From Oceanisphaera psychrotolerans (GTDB lineage Bacteria > Pseudomonadota > Gammaproteobacteria > Enterobacterales > Aeromonadaceae): a stretch of DNA of 64,000 nt. The position numbers and the translations under genes are program-made. The notes under the pieces are model-generated. The model was not told the origin of the DNA, did no database searches, and was given only the letters and a program-made list of their open reading frames with translations. Below, one piece after another: positions 8,758 to 17,113 of this stretch (positions are counted from its first letter, which is position 1; every line of letters begins with the position of its first letter). The DNA lies in NCBI RefSeq assembly GCF_001870485.1, contig NZ_MDKE01000011.1, positions 124,001-188,000 on the forward strand, in the 5' to 3' direction.

Positions 8758-10101
8758 TTATATGGTTACTTGTCTGGCCGATCTGGTATAACCCGAATCG
8801 ACCCGAATGCAGTATTTTTTATACATATTCCAGCTCATGAAACTGGCCAGAAAGTTCCCCGACATGGCCCCGAAAAACAGTCCGTTCAGGCCATACAGCT
8901 CGGAGCCAGCCCAGAGCAGAGGGAGATAGCACCCCAGCAGGCGTAATGCCGAAATAGCCAGTGCCAGCCTGGGCATGCCCATGGCGCTGCAAACGGACAC
9001 CATGATCATGCAGACTCCCAGTGCGCCGTAGCTGACAGGCACGATCCACAGATATTCACCGAGAATAGCCGCCGTCATCTCGTCACTGGTCAACAGCCCA
9101 CTCAGTGGTGCTGAAATGGAGGCGACAATGACGGCCAGCGTCAGCTGCCAGACAACCACAAACCCGACCGCTTTCCTGACCAGTTGCCGGACCTGCTCGA
9201 TATCATTGCTGCCGCGCAGCCTGCCAATCATCGGGGGCATCGCCATGGTCAGCGACAAGGCAGCAATGATGGAAAGCAGTTCGATACGGCTACCCAGGCC
9301 CCAGGCGGCCACGGCATGCTCTCCATTCACCGCCACGATGACGGTCGCGACCATGGCTGAAACGGGAGGAATAAACTGACTCAGCATGGACGGCGCCATG
9401 AATGACATCAGGCATCTTAATCCTGCGACCATACCGGCGGTATTGTCCGGCCAGCCGATCAGACGCTTTCTCGGCATACTGGCGAAGATGATGATACACC
9501 CCACCCCAAAGGCACAGATGGTTGCCCAGGCCGCACCGGCCAGGCCCATATCGAGGACAAAAATAAACACCGGATCCAGCACCACATTGAGCAGGCTGGT
9601 CAGTACCATCACCATACCCGGCAGCCATGTTTCGCCATGAGCCCGAAAAAGGCTGTAGCCGAAATACAGCATGGCGCCCAGCCAGCAACTAACCAGCCAG
9701 GGTAACCAGTATTCACGTACCAGAGGATAGAGTTCCTCACTTGCGCCCAGGGTGAAAATGATGGACTGCTGAGCAGCCCAGATCAGCAGACAAAGCAGGG
9801 CAACAAGCACAAAACCGCTGGCAAGCACCAGGGTACCGAGTTGTCTGGCATAGCGGTTTCTTCCGGCCCCCAGGGCGGTGGAAATCACCGTCGTGGTGGC
9901 GATGCCCAAGCCGACCTGTATACCGATGATGAGCTGATACACCGGAATGGTGAAGCCGACCGCCGCCAGGGGCTGAGTGCCCAGCTGGCCGATGTAGGCA
10001 CTGTCCACCAGCTGGCTGCTCATTAGTGCCAGCACGCCAATCAGCATTGGCCATGTCTTTCGGAATAACTGTCTGCCGAGAGACTCGCTATGTTGACTCA
10101 T
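8758..10101 (-). CDS. MATE family efflux transporter
   Basis: 447 residues with twelve predicted membrane segments and the MATE pattern: VLALMSSQLVDSAYIGQLG near the N-terminus and the repeat of it in the second half. These inner-membrane antiporters expel organic cations, drugs or metabolites using Na+ or H+. The ATG at 10101 (MSQHSESLGRQLFRKTWP) gives the family length. It has no obvious operon partner; the substrate is unknown. Confidence 0.9.
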   Translation of the reverse strand: MSQHSESLGRQLFRKTWPMLIGVLALMSSQLVDSAYIGQLGTQPLAAVGFTIPVYQLIIGIQVGLGIATTTVISTALGAGRNRYARQLGTLVLASGFVLVALLCLLIWAAQQSIIFTLGASEELYPLVREYWLPWLVSCWLGAMLYFGYSLFRAHGETWLPGMVMVLTSLLNVVLDPVFIFVLDMGLAGAAWATICAFGVGCIIIFASMPRKRLIGWPDNTAGMVAGLRCLMSFMAPSMLSQFIPPVSAMVATVIVAVNGEHAVAAWGLGSRIELLSIIAALSLTMAMPPMIGRLRGSNDIEQVRQLVRKAVGFVVVWQLTLAVIVASISAPLSGLLTSDEMTAAILGEYLWIVPVSYGALGVCMIMVSVCSAMGMPRLALAISALRLLGCYLPLLWAGSELYGLNGLFFGAMSGNFLASFMSWNMYKKYCIRVDSGYTRSARQVTI

Positions 10102-10236
10102 TGATTACCTATCGTACGGGTTCAGGGAACGTGATATCTGGTTCAGATTGTGGGTGAGAAGTGGCTGAATTCTTAAAGACCGCCGGCCCCCTCACTGGCC
10201 TTGCCGATCACCGGTGCCATCGACTGCCATTCATTA

Positions 10237-10262
10237 AAAATGCACCTGTTCAGGTGCATTTT
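10237..10262 (-). terminator. Rho-independent terminator after the small secreted protein gene
   Basis: A perfect 12-bp stem AAAATGCACCTG/CAGGTGCATTTT with a 2-nt loop. Read on the minus strand it ends in a run of T and lies about 37 bases behind the stop at 10300. Confidence 0.75.
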
Positions 10263-10299
10263 GTGTTTCTGCTGGCTCGTTGCCGGCACCCGGCCGGTA

Positions 10300-10476
10300 T
10301 CAGCCCCGAGCCTCGCGCAGCTCTCTCATTCGCTTCTCGAGACGGTCGATGCCATCGCTGTCACTCTGCAGGGTCATGCGGGCAGGATTTTGGCTGGACT
10401 GCAGCTCGGCAGCTTGTACGCCGCCGACGGCGAACAGGGACAGCAGGGCAATGGCGGGAAGAAATTTAGTAGTCAT
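10300..10476 (-). CDS. Small secreted protein of unknown function
   Basis: 58 residues: a clear signal peptide (MTTKFLPAIALLSLFAVGGVQAAEL, cleavage after VQA) and a short charged mature part ending in RLEKRMRELREARG, probably an amphipathic helix. Two ATGs are possible; the second (10476) is preferred because GAGAGAGA stands six bases before it but touches the first. It has its own terminator, which supports it as a real gene. I do not recognise the family. Confidence 0.6.
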   Translation of the reverse strand: MTTKFLPAIALLSLFAVGGVQAAELQSSQNPARMTLQSDSDGIDRLEKRMRELREARG

Positions 10477-10602
10477 GGTCATTCTCTCTCAATGTTGTTA
10501 ACAGTCATTGTTGCTACCCCGTCATGATATTCGGGGCTTCATCATTTTTTAATCAACAATACCTGACTAATACTGTCAGTTATTTTGAATGTTATTTCCG
10601 GG

Positions 10603-10917
10603 TCAGGCGTCTTGCAGTACCTGGACCGACAACTGCACCTCGTCGGCGCCGAAGGCGGTGATGAATGCCTGGAAATGGTCCGACTCAACGTGCGCCTGGT
10701 GGCCCGCCTGGTCGCGCCAGCCTTCAATCACCACGAAGTCGCCGCCGGTGTTGGCCACACCGCCGGCAGCCTCGGGATCAATCTCGTAGAAGTCGTACTG
10801 CAGGCAGCCCGCTTCGGCCCGGGTTGGCGGCACCAGTTGTTGCATCGCGGCCCTGACGTTGTCTTTGGCCTCTGGCGAGGCCTTCAGGGTCACGATCATG
10901 CGAATGGGGGATCCCAT
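10603..10917 (-). CDS. Antibiotic biosynthesis monooxygenase (ABM) domain protein, quinol monooxygenase-like
   Basis: 104 residues from the ATG before GSPIRMIVTLKASPEAKDNVRAAM. It is a single ferredoxin-like ABM domain (YgiN/HmoB type) with the EAGCLQYDFYEIDPEAAG and VIEGWRDQAGHQAHVESDHFQAF segments of that family. Members are small dimeric cytoplasmic monooxygenases or dimer-barrel proteins acting on quinol-like substrates. The frame is open for five more codons upstream. It lies directly behind a remnant of a zinc-type quinone oxidoreductase, a common neighbour of this family. Confidence 0.82.
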   Translation of the reverse strand: MGSPIRMIVTLKASPEAKDNVRAAMQQLVPPTRAEAGCLQYDFYEIDPEAAGGVANTGGDFVVIEGWRDQAGHQAHVESDHFQAFITAFGADEVQLSVQVLQDA

Positions 10918-10928
10918 CTGTCTTCTCC

Positions 10929-10985
10929 TCAATGGTTGACGGCGGTCTTGCCGATGATATGGCCGCGCTCACTGCGGCGATGTGA
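10929..10985 (-). pseudogene. Remnant of the C-terminus of a zinc-type alcohol dehydrogenase/quinone oxidoreductase
   Basis: On the minus strand the codons before the stop at 10929-10931 read ASHRRSERGHIIGKTAVNH. This matches the usual end of medium-chain quinone oxidoreductases (HRRLESG..IGKIVL). Nothing of that family is found further upstream, where a GC-rich hairpin and then the nitroreductase gene follow. I read it as the last ~19 codons of a deleted gene. The short length keeps confidence moderate. Confidence 0.5.
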
Positions 10986-11043
10986 AGCTTTATTGGGCCC
11001 CCGGCCTGGATGCCGGGAGCGAGGTGTCAGCGTCGGGCCGAAA

Positions 11044-11759
11044 TCAGGCCCAGGTCACCAGCTGATCCAGCCCGCGGCGGGTCTTGGGGAACGCGGGCGC
11101 ATCGGCACGGTAACCAAAGGCGACCATCACTGCCGGCTGATAGATGGCCGGATCAATACCGAAATGCTGCTCCAGCACCGCGCTGGTCTTGTCCATCTCG
11201 AACCCTTCGATCGGGCAGGAATCGATGCCCATGAAGGCGGCGGCGGTCATCATGTTGGCCAGCGCAATGTAGGCCTGGCGTGCAGACCAGTCGGCGATCT
11301 GACGGTCGCCTTCGATGCCGAAGTCCTGTTCCTGAAACTTCTGGTAGGCGCTGTTGATAAACGCAATCACCTCATCCGGAAGCTGCTTCACCTCTTTCAT
11401 GTGCTTCTGCAGGTAGTCCGAATGATGGGTCATGGTGGCGCCGGTATGGGCGAGGAAAATGGCAAAATGACTGGCGGTACCCAGCTGGCCGGCGGTGCCG
11501 TTGAAGACGCCGTTGGCTCCCCAGGTGAAATCGCGGAACAGCTCGCGTTTTTCCGGGCTTTGCACGATCAGCAGCTGCCAGGCTCCATGCCGAACGAGCT
11601 CGGCGACAGGCGGGCCGACTCGAGGATGGTATTGAACTCGCCGTCATCTATCTTGCGATCGGGGTCGAAAACCTTGGTGGCGTGACGGAAATTGAAGGCC
11701 TGAAGGATCTGCTCCTGGATATCGGCAGTGGCGACAGCGGTGTCTGTTTGGTTGGTCAT
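11044..11759 (-). pseudogene. NAD(P)H-dependent nitroreductase (NfsB-like), frameshifted
   Basis: Two frames make one nitroreductase of about 238 residues. The N-terminal part, from the ATG at 11759 ([36 protein letters not shown]), has the FMN-binding RHATKxFD and [14 protein letters not shown] segments. The C-terminal part resumes as [17 protein letters not shown] and ends at 11044 with TRRGLDQLVTWA. Restoring one base within 11578-11583 turns EPGSC-stop into EPWQLLIVQ, the family consensus. As written the protein is truncated after about 64 residues. It would reduce nitro-compounds or quinones in the cytoplasm. Confidence 0.8.
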
Positions 11760-11978
11760 GGTGTGGGCTCCTCGTTTGATGGGCCACACCATACCAAGCT
11801 CCGTTTCCCGGAACTATCGGGCAAATACTAAAAACATTATTCCGTTTTTCAGGATAATGGTGATATTCGCACCGCTTGTGCCCGGTACAGAGCCAGGGCT
11901 TATTGGCGTTGCAGGCGGAGGGTACCGCTCTCGTCGAGCAGACTGCCGTCACGTTCTACCTTGGGGGCCATACCCTAT

Positions 11979-13082
11979 TCAGCGGCCACCGAATCGCTGT
12001 AGCTGCATTTCCTGCAACCGGCTCAGGGTGCGCCGAAAGGGAAAGGCCAGCGCGCCTTGGGAATATAGTTCGTTCAGCGGTACCGCCGCTTCAAGATAAA
12101 GCGGTATCCCTCTGTCATAACACTCATCGACCAAGGCAATAAAACGGCGAACACCGTCGTCCTGACGCGACAGCACCGGTAGCTGGCGCTCCCCGGCCAC
12201 CACCTGCTTGACGCCGTCCTCGGTGCCTCGGGCAATGGGGGCTTGCTGCGACGTGCCCGCCAGCATGGGCACTTCACTCAACAGAACATGACGGACGCCA
12301 TCACACAGCTCGATAAAGTCCGGCGCCGCCAGAGGCTGCTCGCACAGGTCCTGATAACGGCACCAGAGCACATTCTGACTGCGTCGCATCACCCTTATCC
12401 GGCGATGTCCCAGCCGCAGCGGCTCGGCATGATCTTCCCCCGTCGACAGCCCGGCAAACACCGCCGCCAGCGCCTGCGGCTGGTTCACCCAATAGCGTTG
12501 CCGACATTGCCCCGGATGCAGCCGGTGATCCTCACCACCATCCACCCTCACCACCTGCATATGGCGATTCATCGCCGCCACAGCGGGCAGAAAACGTTCG
12601 CGATTAAAGCCTTCCGCATAGAGTGCGCCGGGCGGCTGGTTGGAAGTGGTGACCAGCACCAGCCCCTGACCGAACAACTGCTGCAACAGGCGGCCCAGCA
12701 GCATGGCATCGCCGATATCGCTGACAAACAGCTCGTCCAGGCACAGCACCCTGATCTCGGCGGACAGTTCCCGGGCCAGCAGAGCCAGCGGATCTTCCTG
12801 TCCGGTGAGCTGAAACAGCCGCTTGTGTACCCAGCGCATGAAGTGATGAAAGTGCAACCGCCGCGCCGGCACCGTCAGACTCTGATAGAAGTGGTCCATC
12901 AGCCAGGTCTTGCCCCGCCCCACCGGCCCCCACAGATAAACGCCCTCGACAGACGGCTCACCGGCGTGCAGGCACCGATAACAACGCTCCAGCCATTCGC
13001 AGGCCTGGCGCTGGGCAGCATCATCTTTAAAACCGGATTCAATCGCCTGCTGGTAAGCGGCATAAGGAGACGGGGGTGACAT
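11979..13082 (-). CDS. zapE: Cell division protein ZapE (AFG1-like ATPase)
   Basis: 367 residues from the ATG at 13082 (MSPPSPYAAYQQAIESGFKDDAAQRQA). Walker A GPVGRGKT lies near residues 52-59 and Walker B VLCLDEL near residue 130, followed by the family segment VLVTTSNQPPGALYAEGFNRERFLPA. In E. coli ZapE is a cytoplasmic ATPase that binds FtsZ at the division site under low oxygen or heat stress. The length agrees with the family. The TTG six codons further upstream is a poorer start. Confidence 0.9.
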   Translation of the reverse strand: MSPPSPYAAYQQAIESGFKDDAAQRQACEWLERCYRCLHAGEPSVEGVYLWGPVGRGKTWLMDHFYQSLTVPARRLHFHHFMRWVHKRLFQLTGQEDPLALLARELSAEIRVLCLDELFVSDIGDAMLLGRLLQQLFGQGLVLVTTSNQPPGALYAEGFNRERFLPAVAAMNRHMQVVRVDGGEDHRLHPGQCRQRYWVNQPQALAAVFAGLSTGEDHAEPLRLGHRRIRVMRRSQNVLWCRYQDLCEQPLAAPDFIELCDGVRHVLLSEVPMLAGTSQQAPIARGTEDGVKQVVAGERQLPVLSRQDDGVRRFIALVDECYDRGIPLYLEAAVPLNELYSQGALAFPFRRTLSRLQEMQLQRFGGR

Positions 13083-13178
13083 GAACTCGTCTATCAACAA
13101 GGGCGCATAGGATCATTAGGCCATGTACCACAGCGAAGTAACACCGCAGAACAGGCAATCTGTGATGATGAAAATAAA

Positions 13179-13210
13179 AAAGCCTGTCCGGCCAGAGGCG
13201 GACAGGCTTT
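13179..13210 (-). terminator. Rho-independent terminator after the DUF2750 gene
   Basis: A 12-bp stem AAAGCCTGTCCG/CGGACAGGCTTT with an 8-nt loop; on the minus strand it runs into TTTTTTATTTT. It stands 20 bases behind the stop at 13230. Confidence 0.88.
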
Positions 13211-13229
13211 TAATGACAGATAAATTCAG

Positions 13230-13571
13230 TTACGCCAGCGCTTTCACCAGCTCCAGCACGTCCAGTTCGATGCCGTCCAGCTCCGCATCCCAGTTGGGGC
13301 CGATGCGCACGCCGTCTTCGGACATGTCTTCCACCCAGATTTCGAGAAACTCGGCCAGGGTGATTTCGAAGGGTTCGTACTCTGCCCATTCGTCCACGCA
13401 CTGTACCTTGGCTTCCTGCTCGGTAGACCACACCGGCATGACTTCGGTATCTTCGAACTCGGAAGAGTCACAAACAACCCACTCATCGCCGAAGCGCAGC
13501 CCCCACATCACCCGGTTGGCTTTTACTTCATCGAGAAAACGCTGGTAACTTTGCTGGTGGCTATCGCTCAT
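13230..13571 (-). CDS. DUF2750 domain protein
   Basis: 113 residues, acidic, from the ATG before SDSHQQSYQRFLDEVKANRV; an AAAGGTGA ribosome site stands just upstream. The pattern VMWGLRFGDEWVVCDSSEFEDTEVMPVWSTEQEA with a WVEDMSEDGVRIGPNWDAE segment is typical of DUF2750, a cytoplasmic family with no known function. An in-frame extension of 41 codons upstream lacks such conservation and is not included. It is monocistronic, with its own terminator. Confidence 0.85.
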   Translation of the reverse strand: MSDSHQQSYQRFLDEVKANRVMWGLRFGDEWVVCDSSEFEDTEVMPVWSTEQEAKVQCVDEWAEYEPFEITLAEFLEIWVEDMSEDGVRIGPNWDAELDGIELDVLELVKALA

Positions 13572-13715
13572 GTTGTTCACCTTTGGGCTGATAATGGGGA
13601 AGTTACCCCTGATGGGGCGATACTGAACCAAATCCCCCCTAGACTCAATCAAAAACAGCACTAAAACAGTGTCATTCCCGGGCTCAGGGTTCACACTTGA
13701 AACAGGAGGTGGCGT

Positions 13716-14363
13716 ATGAAATTACCAGCCAAAAACCGGGTTGCCAGCCTGGATGTCGATGCGCAATATACCTTTACCCCGACCTGTTCGGACGAGCTGC
13801 CGGTGCCCGACGGCGAAGCCATTGCCGAGGAGCTCAACCGCCAGGCGGCCTTTGCCGCCTACCGTCTCGGCTCCAAGGATGCCCACTCGCCACAGGCCCT
13901 GTGGGTCAGCAACGAGCAGCAGCCACCGTTCACCCCGATCGCCGGCGCCAACATGGATCTCCGCTGGCCCCGCCATGCGGTGCCCGGCACCAAAGGCTTC
14001 GAACTGCTGCAGGGCCTGCCCCACCCGGCCGACTATGACTTTTTCGTGTGGAAAGGGGTGGAGCCAGACATGCACCCCTACGGGGCCTGCTATCACGATC
14101 TGACCCAACGCCAGAGCACCGGCATCATCGAATACCTGCGCAGCCAGCAAGTCGGCACCGTGCTGGTCGGCGGCCTGTCCACCGACTACAGCGTACACCA
14201 CACCGTGCTGCAATTGCTGGATGCCGGCTTCGAGGTGGTGGTCAATCGCTCCGCCACCCGCGGCGTGGCCGATGAAAGCAGCCGCCATGCCATAGCCGAG
14301 ATGATACAGCGCGGTGCCCACTTCGTGCACGACAGTGCCCAGCTGGAGCAGAATGATGACTGA
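13716..14363 (+). CDS. Isochorismatase/nicotinamidase-fold hydrolase with Ser at the catalytic Cys position
   Basis: 215 residues. The order of motifs follows PncA nicotinamidase: Asp15 in VDAQYTF, metal-site-like Asp55/His57 in SKDAHSP and His87 in WPRHAVPGTKG, Lys113 in VWKGVEPDMHPYGA. However, GLSTDYSV (Ser159, codon AGC at 14190-14192) stands where nicotinamidases have GLATDYCV with the nucleophilic Cys. Start ATG with a strong AGGAGG site. The enzyme may be inactive, use Ser, or act on another substrate. It precedes phhA by 171 bp on the same strand but has no obvious link to it. Confidence 0.82.
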   Translation: MKLPAKNRVASLDVDAQYTFTPTCSDELPVPDGEAIAEELNRQAAFAAYRLGSKDAHSPQALWVSNEQQPPFTPIAGANMDLRWPRHAVPGTKGFELLQGLPHPADYDFFVWKGVEPDMHPYGACYHDLTQRQSTGIIEYLRSQQVGTVLVGGLSTDYSVHHTVLQLLDAGFEVVVNRSATRGVADESSRHAIAEMIQRGAHFVHDSAQLEQNDD

Positions 14364-14422
14364 ACCCCTGAGCCGGTGCGGGTGTTCAAGCCTGACCTGA
14401 GCGCGGTGCCATCGCCTCGCGC

Positions 14423-14440
14423 TGTAAAGTTATGGTTACA
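14423..14440. promoter_or_regulatory. TyrR/PhhR-type box upstream of phhA
   Basis: TGTAAAGTTATGGTTACA matches the TyrR/PhhR consensus TGTAAA-N6-TTTACA at 11 of 12 fixed positions. It lies 95 bp upstream of the phhA start, where PhhR activates phhAB in Pseudomonas. A second TGTAAA half-site follows at 14446-14451. No tyrR/phhR gene is in the window. Confidence 0.65.
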
Positions 14441-14534
14441 ACCACTGTAAAGTCGGTGCCGGCATCGTCCTTCTCAATCATCGGCCATCTCTCTACATTA
14501 GAGACTGAGACTGATTGAGAGGTGGGAACGCCAG

Positions 14535-15329
14535 ATGAACGCGACCCGATATGTGGCCCGCAAACCGGACTCGGACGGCATTATCCGTTACAGCGATGAA
14601 GAAAATGCCATATGGCAGACCCTGATCGAGCGCCAGCTGGCGTGCGTGAAAGGCCGGGCCTGTGACGAATACATGGCGGGGCTGACCCGGCTGACACTGC
14701 CACAGGACCGTATTCCCCAGCTCGGTGACATCAACCGGGTACTGGAACCCGCCACCGGCTGGCAGGTCGGTCGGGTACCGGCACTGATTTCCTTCGACCG
14801 CTTCTTCGAATTGCTGGCCAACCGGCGCTTTCCGGTGGCCACCTTTATTCGCAGCCGGGAAGAGCTCGACTACCTGCAGGAGCCGGATATCTTTCACGAG
14901 CTGTTCGGCCACTGTGCCCTGCTCACCAACCCGGCCTTCGCCCGCTTTACCCATACCTACGGCCAGCTTGGCCGCGACGCCAGCCCCAAAGATCGGGGGT
15001 TTCTGGCCCGGTTATACTGGTTTACCGTGGAGTTTGGTTTGCTCAACACCCCGCACGGGCGCCGTATCTACGGCGGCGGCATCCTGTCGTCACCGGGAGA
15101 GACCCGTCATGTGTTCGAGTCGGGCCAGCCCGAGTTTCGTCCCTTCGATATTCTGGATGTGCTGCGTACTCCCTATCGCATCGATATCATGCAACCCATC
15201 TATTATGTACTCGACTCCATCGACGATCTCTTTGCCATCGCCGAAATGGACATCATGGCCGCGGTGCAGAAAGCCCGCCGCCTGGGGCTCTTTGCCCCGA
15301 CTTTCCCCGCCAAACAACAGGCCGGTTAA
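14535..15329 (+). CDS. phhA: Phenylalanine 4-monooxygenase
   Basis: 264 residues, the usual size of the bacterial single-domain enzyme. It hydroxylates phenylalanine to tyrosine using tetrahydropterin, O2 and non-haem iron. The iron ligands are visible: His121 and His126 in HELFGH and Glu166 in WFTVEFGL. The pterin/substrate segment DIFHELFGHCALLTNPAFARFTHTYG is intact. It is first in a phhA-phhB operon and has a TyrR/PhhR-like box upstream, so induction by aromatic amino acids is likely. Product tyrosine feeds hpd and hmgA elsewhere in the window. Confidence 0.96.
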   Translation: MNATRYVARKPDSDGIIRYSDEENAIWQTLIERQLACVKGRACDEYMAGLTRLTLPQDRIPQLGDINRVLEPATGWQVGRVPALISFDRFFELLANRRFPVATFIRSREELDYLQEPDIFHELFGHCALLTNPAFARFTHTYGQLGRDASPKDRGFLARLYWFTVEFGLLNTPHGRRIYGGGILSSPGETRHVFESGQPEFRPFDILDVLRTPYRIDIMQPIYYVLDSIDDLFAIAEMDIMAAVQKARRLGLFAPTFPAKQQAG

Positions 15330-15336
15330 ATGAATA

Positions 15337-15473
15337 AACATGATCGAACTGCCCAGCAACACCGAGAACCCTGAATGCATGAACGTGATCGAACTAGCCC
15401 AATAACACTGCAAGACCTGAAGGAGTGAACATGACCGAACTTGCCCAACAACACTGCGAGGCCTGCCGGGCCG
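15337..15473 (+). repeat. Three degenerate direct repeats covering the phhB start
   Basis: Units begin at 15337, 15382 and 15428 (periods 45 and 46). Each opens with AAC(A/G)TGA(T/C)CGAACT followed by GCCCA(A/G)(C/T)AACACYG. The third unit is the real translation start of phhB; the first two lie in the phhA-phhB gap and carry decayed copies of the first phhB codons (MIELPSN..., VIELAQ-stop). This looks like tandem duplication of the start region followed by drift. Confidence 0.75.
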
Positions 15474-15772
15474 ATGCCCCCAGGGTCAGCGACGCCGAGC
15501 TGGCCGAGCTGATGAAGGTACTGCCGGACTGGACGCCGATGGCCCGGGACGGGGTACTGCAGCTGGAACGGGAATACACCTTCAGGAACTTCAAGCTGGC
15601 CTGGGCCTTCGCCGACAAGGTGGCCGAGCTGGCGGAAAGCGAGTTTCATCACCCCACCATCACCCTGGAATGGGGCAAGGTCACCGTCACCTGGTGGACC
15701 CACGCCATCCATGGCCTGCACCGCAACGACTTCATCATGGCGGCACGCACCGACTTGTTGCTGCACGAGTGA
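15431..15772 (+). CDS. phhB: Pterin-4a-carbinolamine dehydratase
   Basis: 113 residues. It dehydrates the 4a-hydroxytetrahydropterin made by PhhA so the cofactor can be recycled. The family signature is visible: [31 protein letters not shown], with the His73-His74-Pro75 active site and His91. The ATG at 15431 has AAGGAG six bases before it; the GTG two codons earlier is rejected. It is the second gene of the phh operon, about 100 bp behind phhA, with the gap occupied by repeats of its own start. Confidence 0.95.
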   Translation: MTELAQQHCEACRADAPRVSDAELAELMKVLPDWTPMARDGVLQLEREYTFRNFKLAWAFADKVAELAESEFHHPTITLEWGKVTVTWWTHAIHGLHRNDFIMAARTDLLLHE

Positions 15773-15777
15773 CGAGG

Positions 15778-15809
15778 AGGCGTGAGGCGAGTGAGCTCGC
15801 TTCACGCCT
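15778..15809. terminator. Hairpin after phhB, between convergent operons
   Basis: A 14-bp stem (one G-T pair) from 15778-15791 to 15796-15809 with loop TGAG. There is no T-run. It lies five bases behind the phhB stop and 20 bases before the stop of the convergent puuB, so it may serve both. Confidence 0.55.
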
Positions 15810-15829
15810 TGCATGAGCGTCGCCGGGGC

Positions 15830-17103
15830 TTAAACCCCCAGCTTATCGCGCAGGCTGTAGTAAACCGCTCCCATGGCGCTGAACGGTACCTGGAAGCGAC
15901 GCCCCCCCAGGAAGGGCAGATGAGGCAGCTTGGCGAAGGCGTCAAACCGCTCGGCCTGGCCCTTGAGCACTTCCGACAGCAGCCGACCCGCCAGATGCGT
16001 ACAGGTCACCCCATGACCGCTGTAACCCTGCATGTAATAGACGTTGGGCTCCAGCCGCCCGAACTGGGGCAGGCGCGACAGGGTCAGCAGGAAATTGCCG
16101 CTCCAGCGGTAATCGATTTTCACGCCCTTCAGCTGCGGGAAGGTTTTCAGCAGCTTGGGCACCACCAGCCGCTCGATGTCATCCGGATCCCGGGCTCCAT
16201 AGACCACACCACCGCCGTAAATCAGCCGACGATCGCCGGTGAGGCGGAAGTAATCCAGCAGATAGTTGCAGTCTTCCACACAGTAATTGTTGGGGATCAG
16301 CCGCGACGCCTGCGCCTCGCTCAGGGGTTCGGTGGTGATCACCTGGGTGCCGCAGGGCATGGCCTTGGCCGCCAGCCGGGGCTCCAGATTACCGAGGTAG
16401 GCATTACCCGCCATCACCACGAAATTGGCTTCCACCCGGCCCTTGTCGGTCACCACCGTCGCCGGATCCCCATGCTGGATGTCGGTGACCGCCGACTGCT
16501 CGAAGATACGCCCGCCGAGCTTGCGAATGGCTCGGCTTCGCCCAGCGCCAGATTGAGCGGATGAATATGGCCGCCTCGGTGGTCGAGCAGCGCGCCGACA
16601 TAGGCCTCGGTCTCGACCTCCTGGCGGATCTGACCGGCATCGAGCTCCTCCAGCTGCTGGTGACCGTAACGTTCCCAGTCGGCCTTCTGCGCGCGCAGCT
16701 CAGCCAGCTGTCGCTTGTTGAGGGCGGCAAAGATACCGCCGGGACGATAGTCGCAGTCAATCTGGTACTGCTCGATGCGGCTGCGAATGATGTCGCCCCC
16801 CTCGAACATCATGCTGCCCAGCATGCGGGCGGTGTCCTGACCGTAGCGGGACTCGATCACCCCGATGTCCCGGCTGTAGGAATTGACGATTTGGCCCCCG
16901 TTGCGGCCGCTGGCGCCGAAACCGATGCGGCTGGCCTCCAGCAGCACCACGTCGAAGCCGGCTTCCACCAGAAACAGGGCGGTGGACAGCCCGGTATAGC
17001 CACCACCGACCACGCAGACATCGCAGCGGATATTGTCGTTCAGTTGCGGCCAGGGCGCATGCTCGTTGGCCGAGGCGGCGTAATAGCTGTTCACATGTTG
17101 CAT
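15830..17103 (-). pseudogene. puuB: Gamma-glutamylputrescine oxidase, frameshifted
   Basis: Two frames form one FAD-dependent oxidase of about 425 residues. The N-terminal half, from the ATG at 17103 (MQHVNSYYAASANEHAPWP), has the dinucleotide motif VVGGGYTGLSTALFLVEAG and the ASGRNGGQI flavin segment. The second half (VVTDKGRVEANFVVMAGNAYLG to 15830) completes the DAO fold. The frame breaks near 16531, where GAGCCATT replaces the expected GAGGCCATT; one missing G restores EAIRKLGGRIFEQ. PuuB oxidises gamma-glutamylputrescine to the aldehyde used by PuuC, the next gene upstream. As written, putrescine breakdown would stop here. Confidence 0.88.
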
Positions 17104-17113
17104 CGTCGTCTCC

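Noticed and set aside
11900-11971. A 23-codon minus-strand frame with ATG just behind zapE (MAPKVERDGSLLDESGTLRLQ...)
   Set aside because: Weak ribosome site, no recognisable family and it lies in an intergenic gap; chance open frame is as likely.
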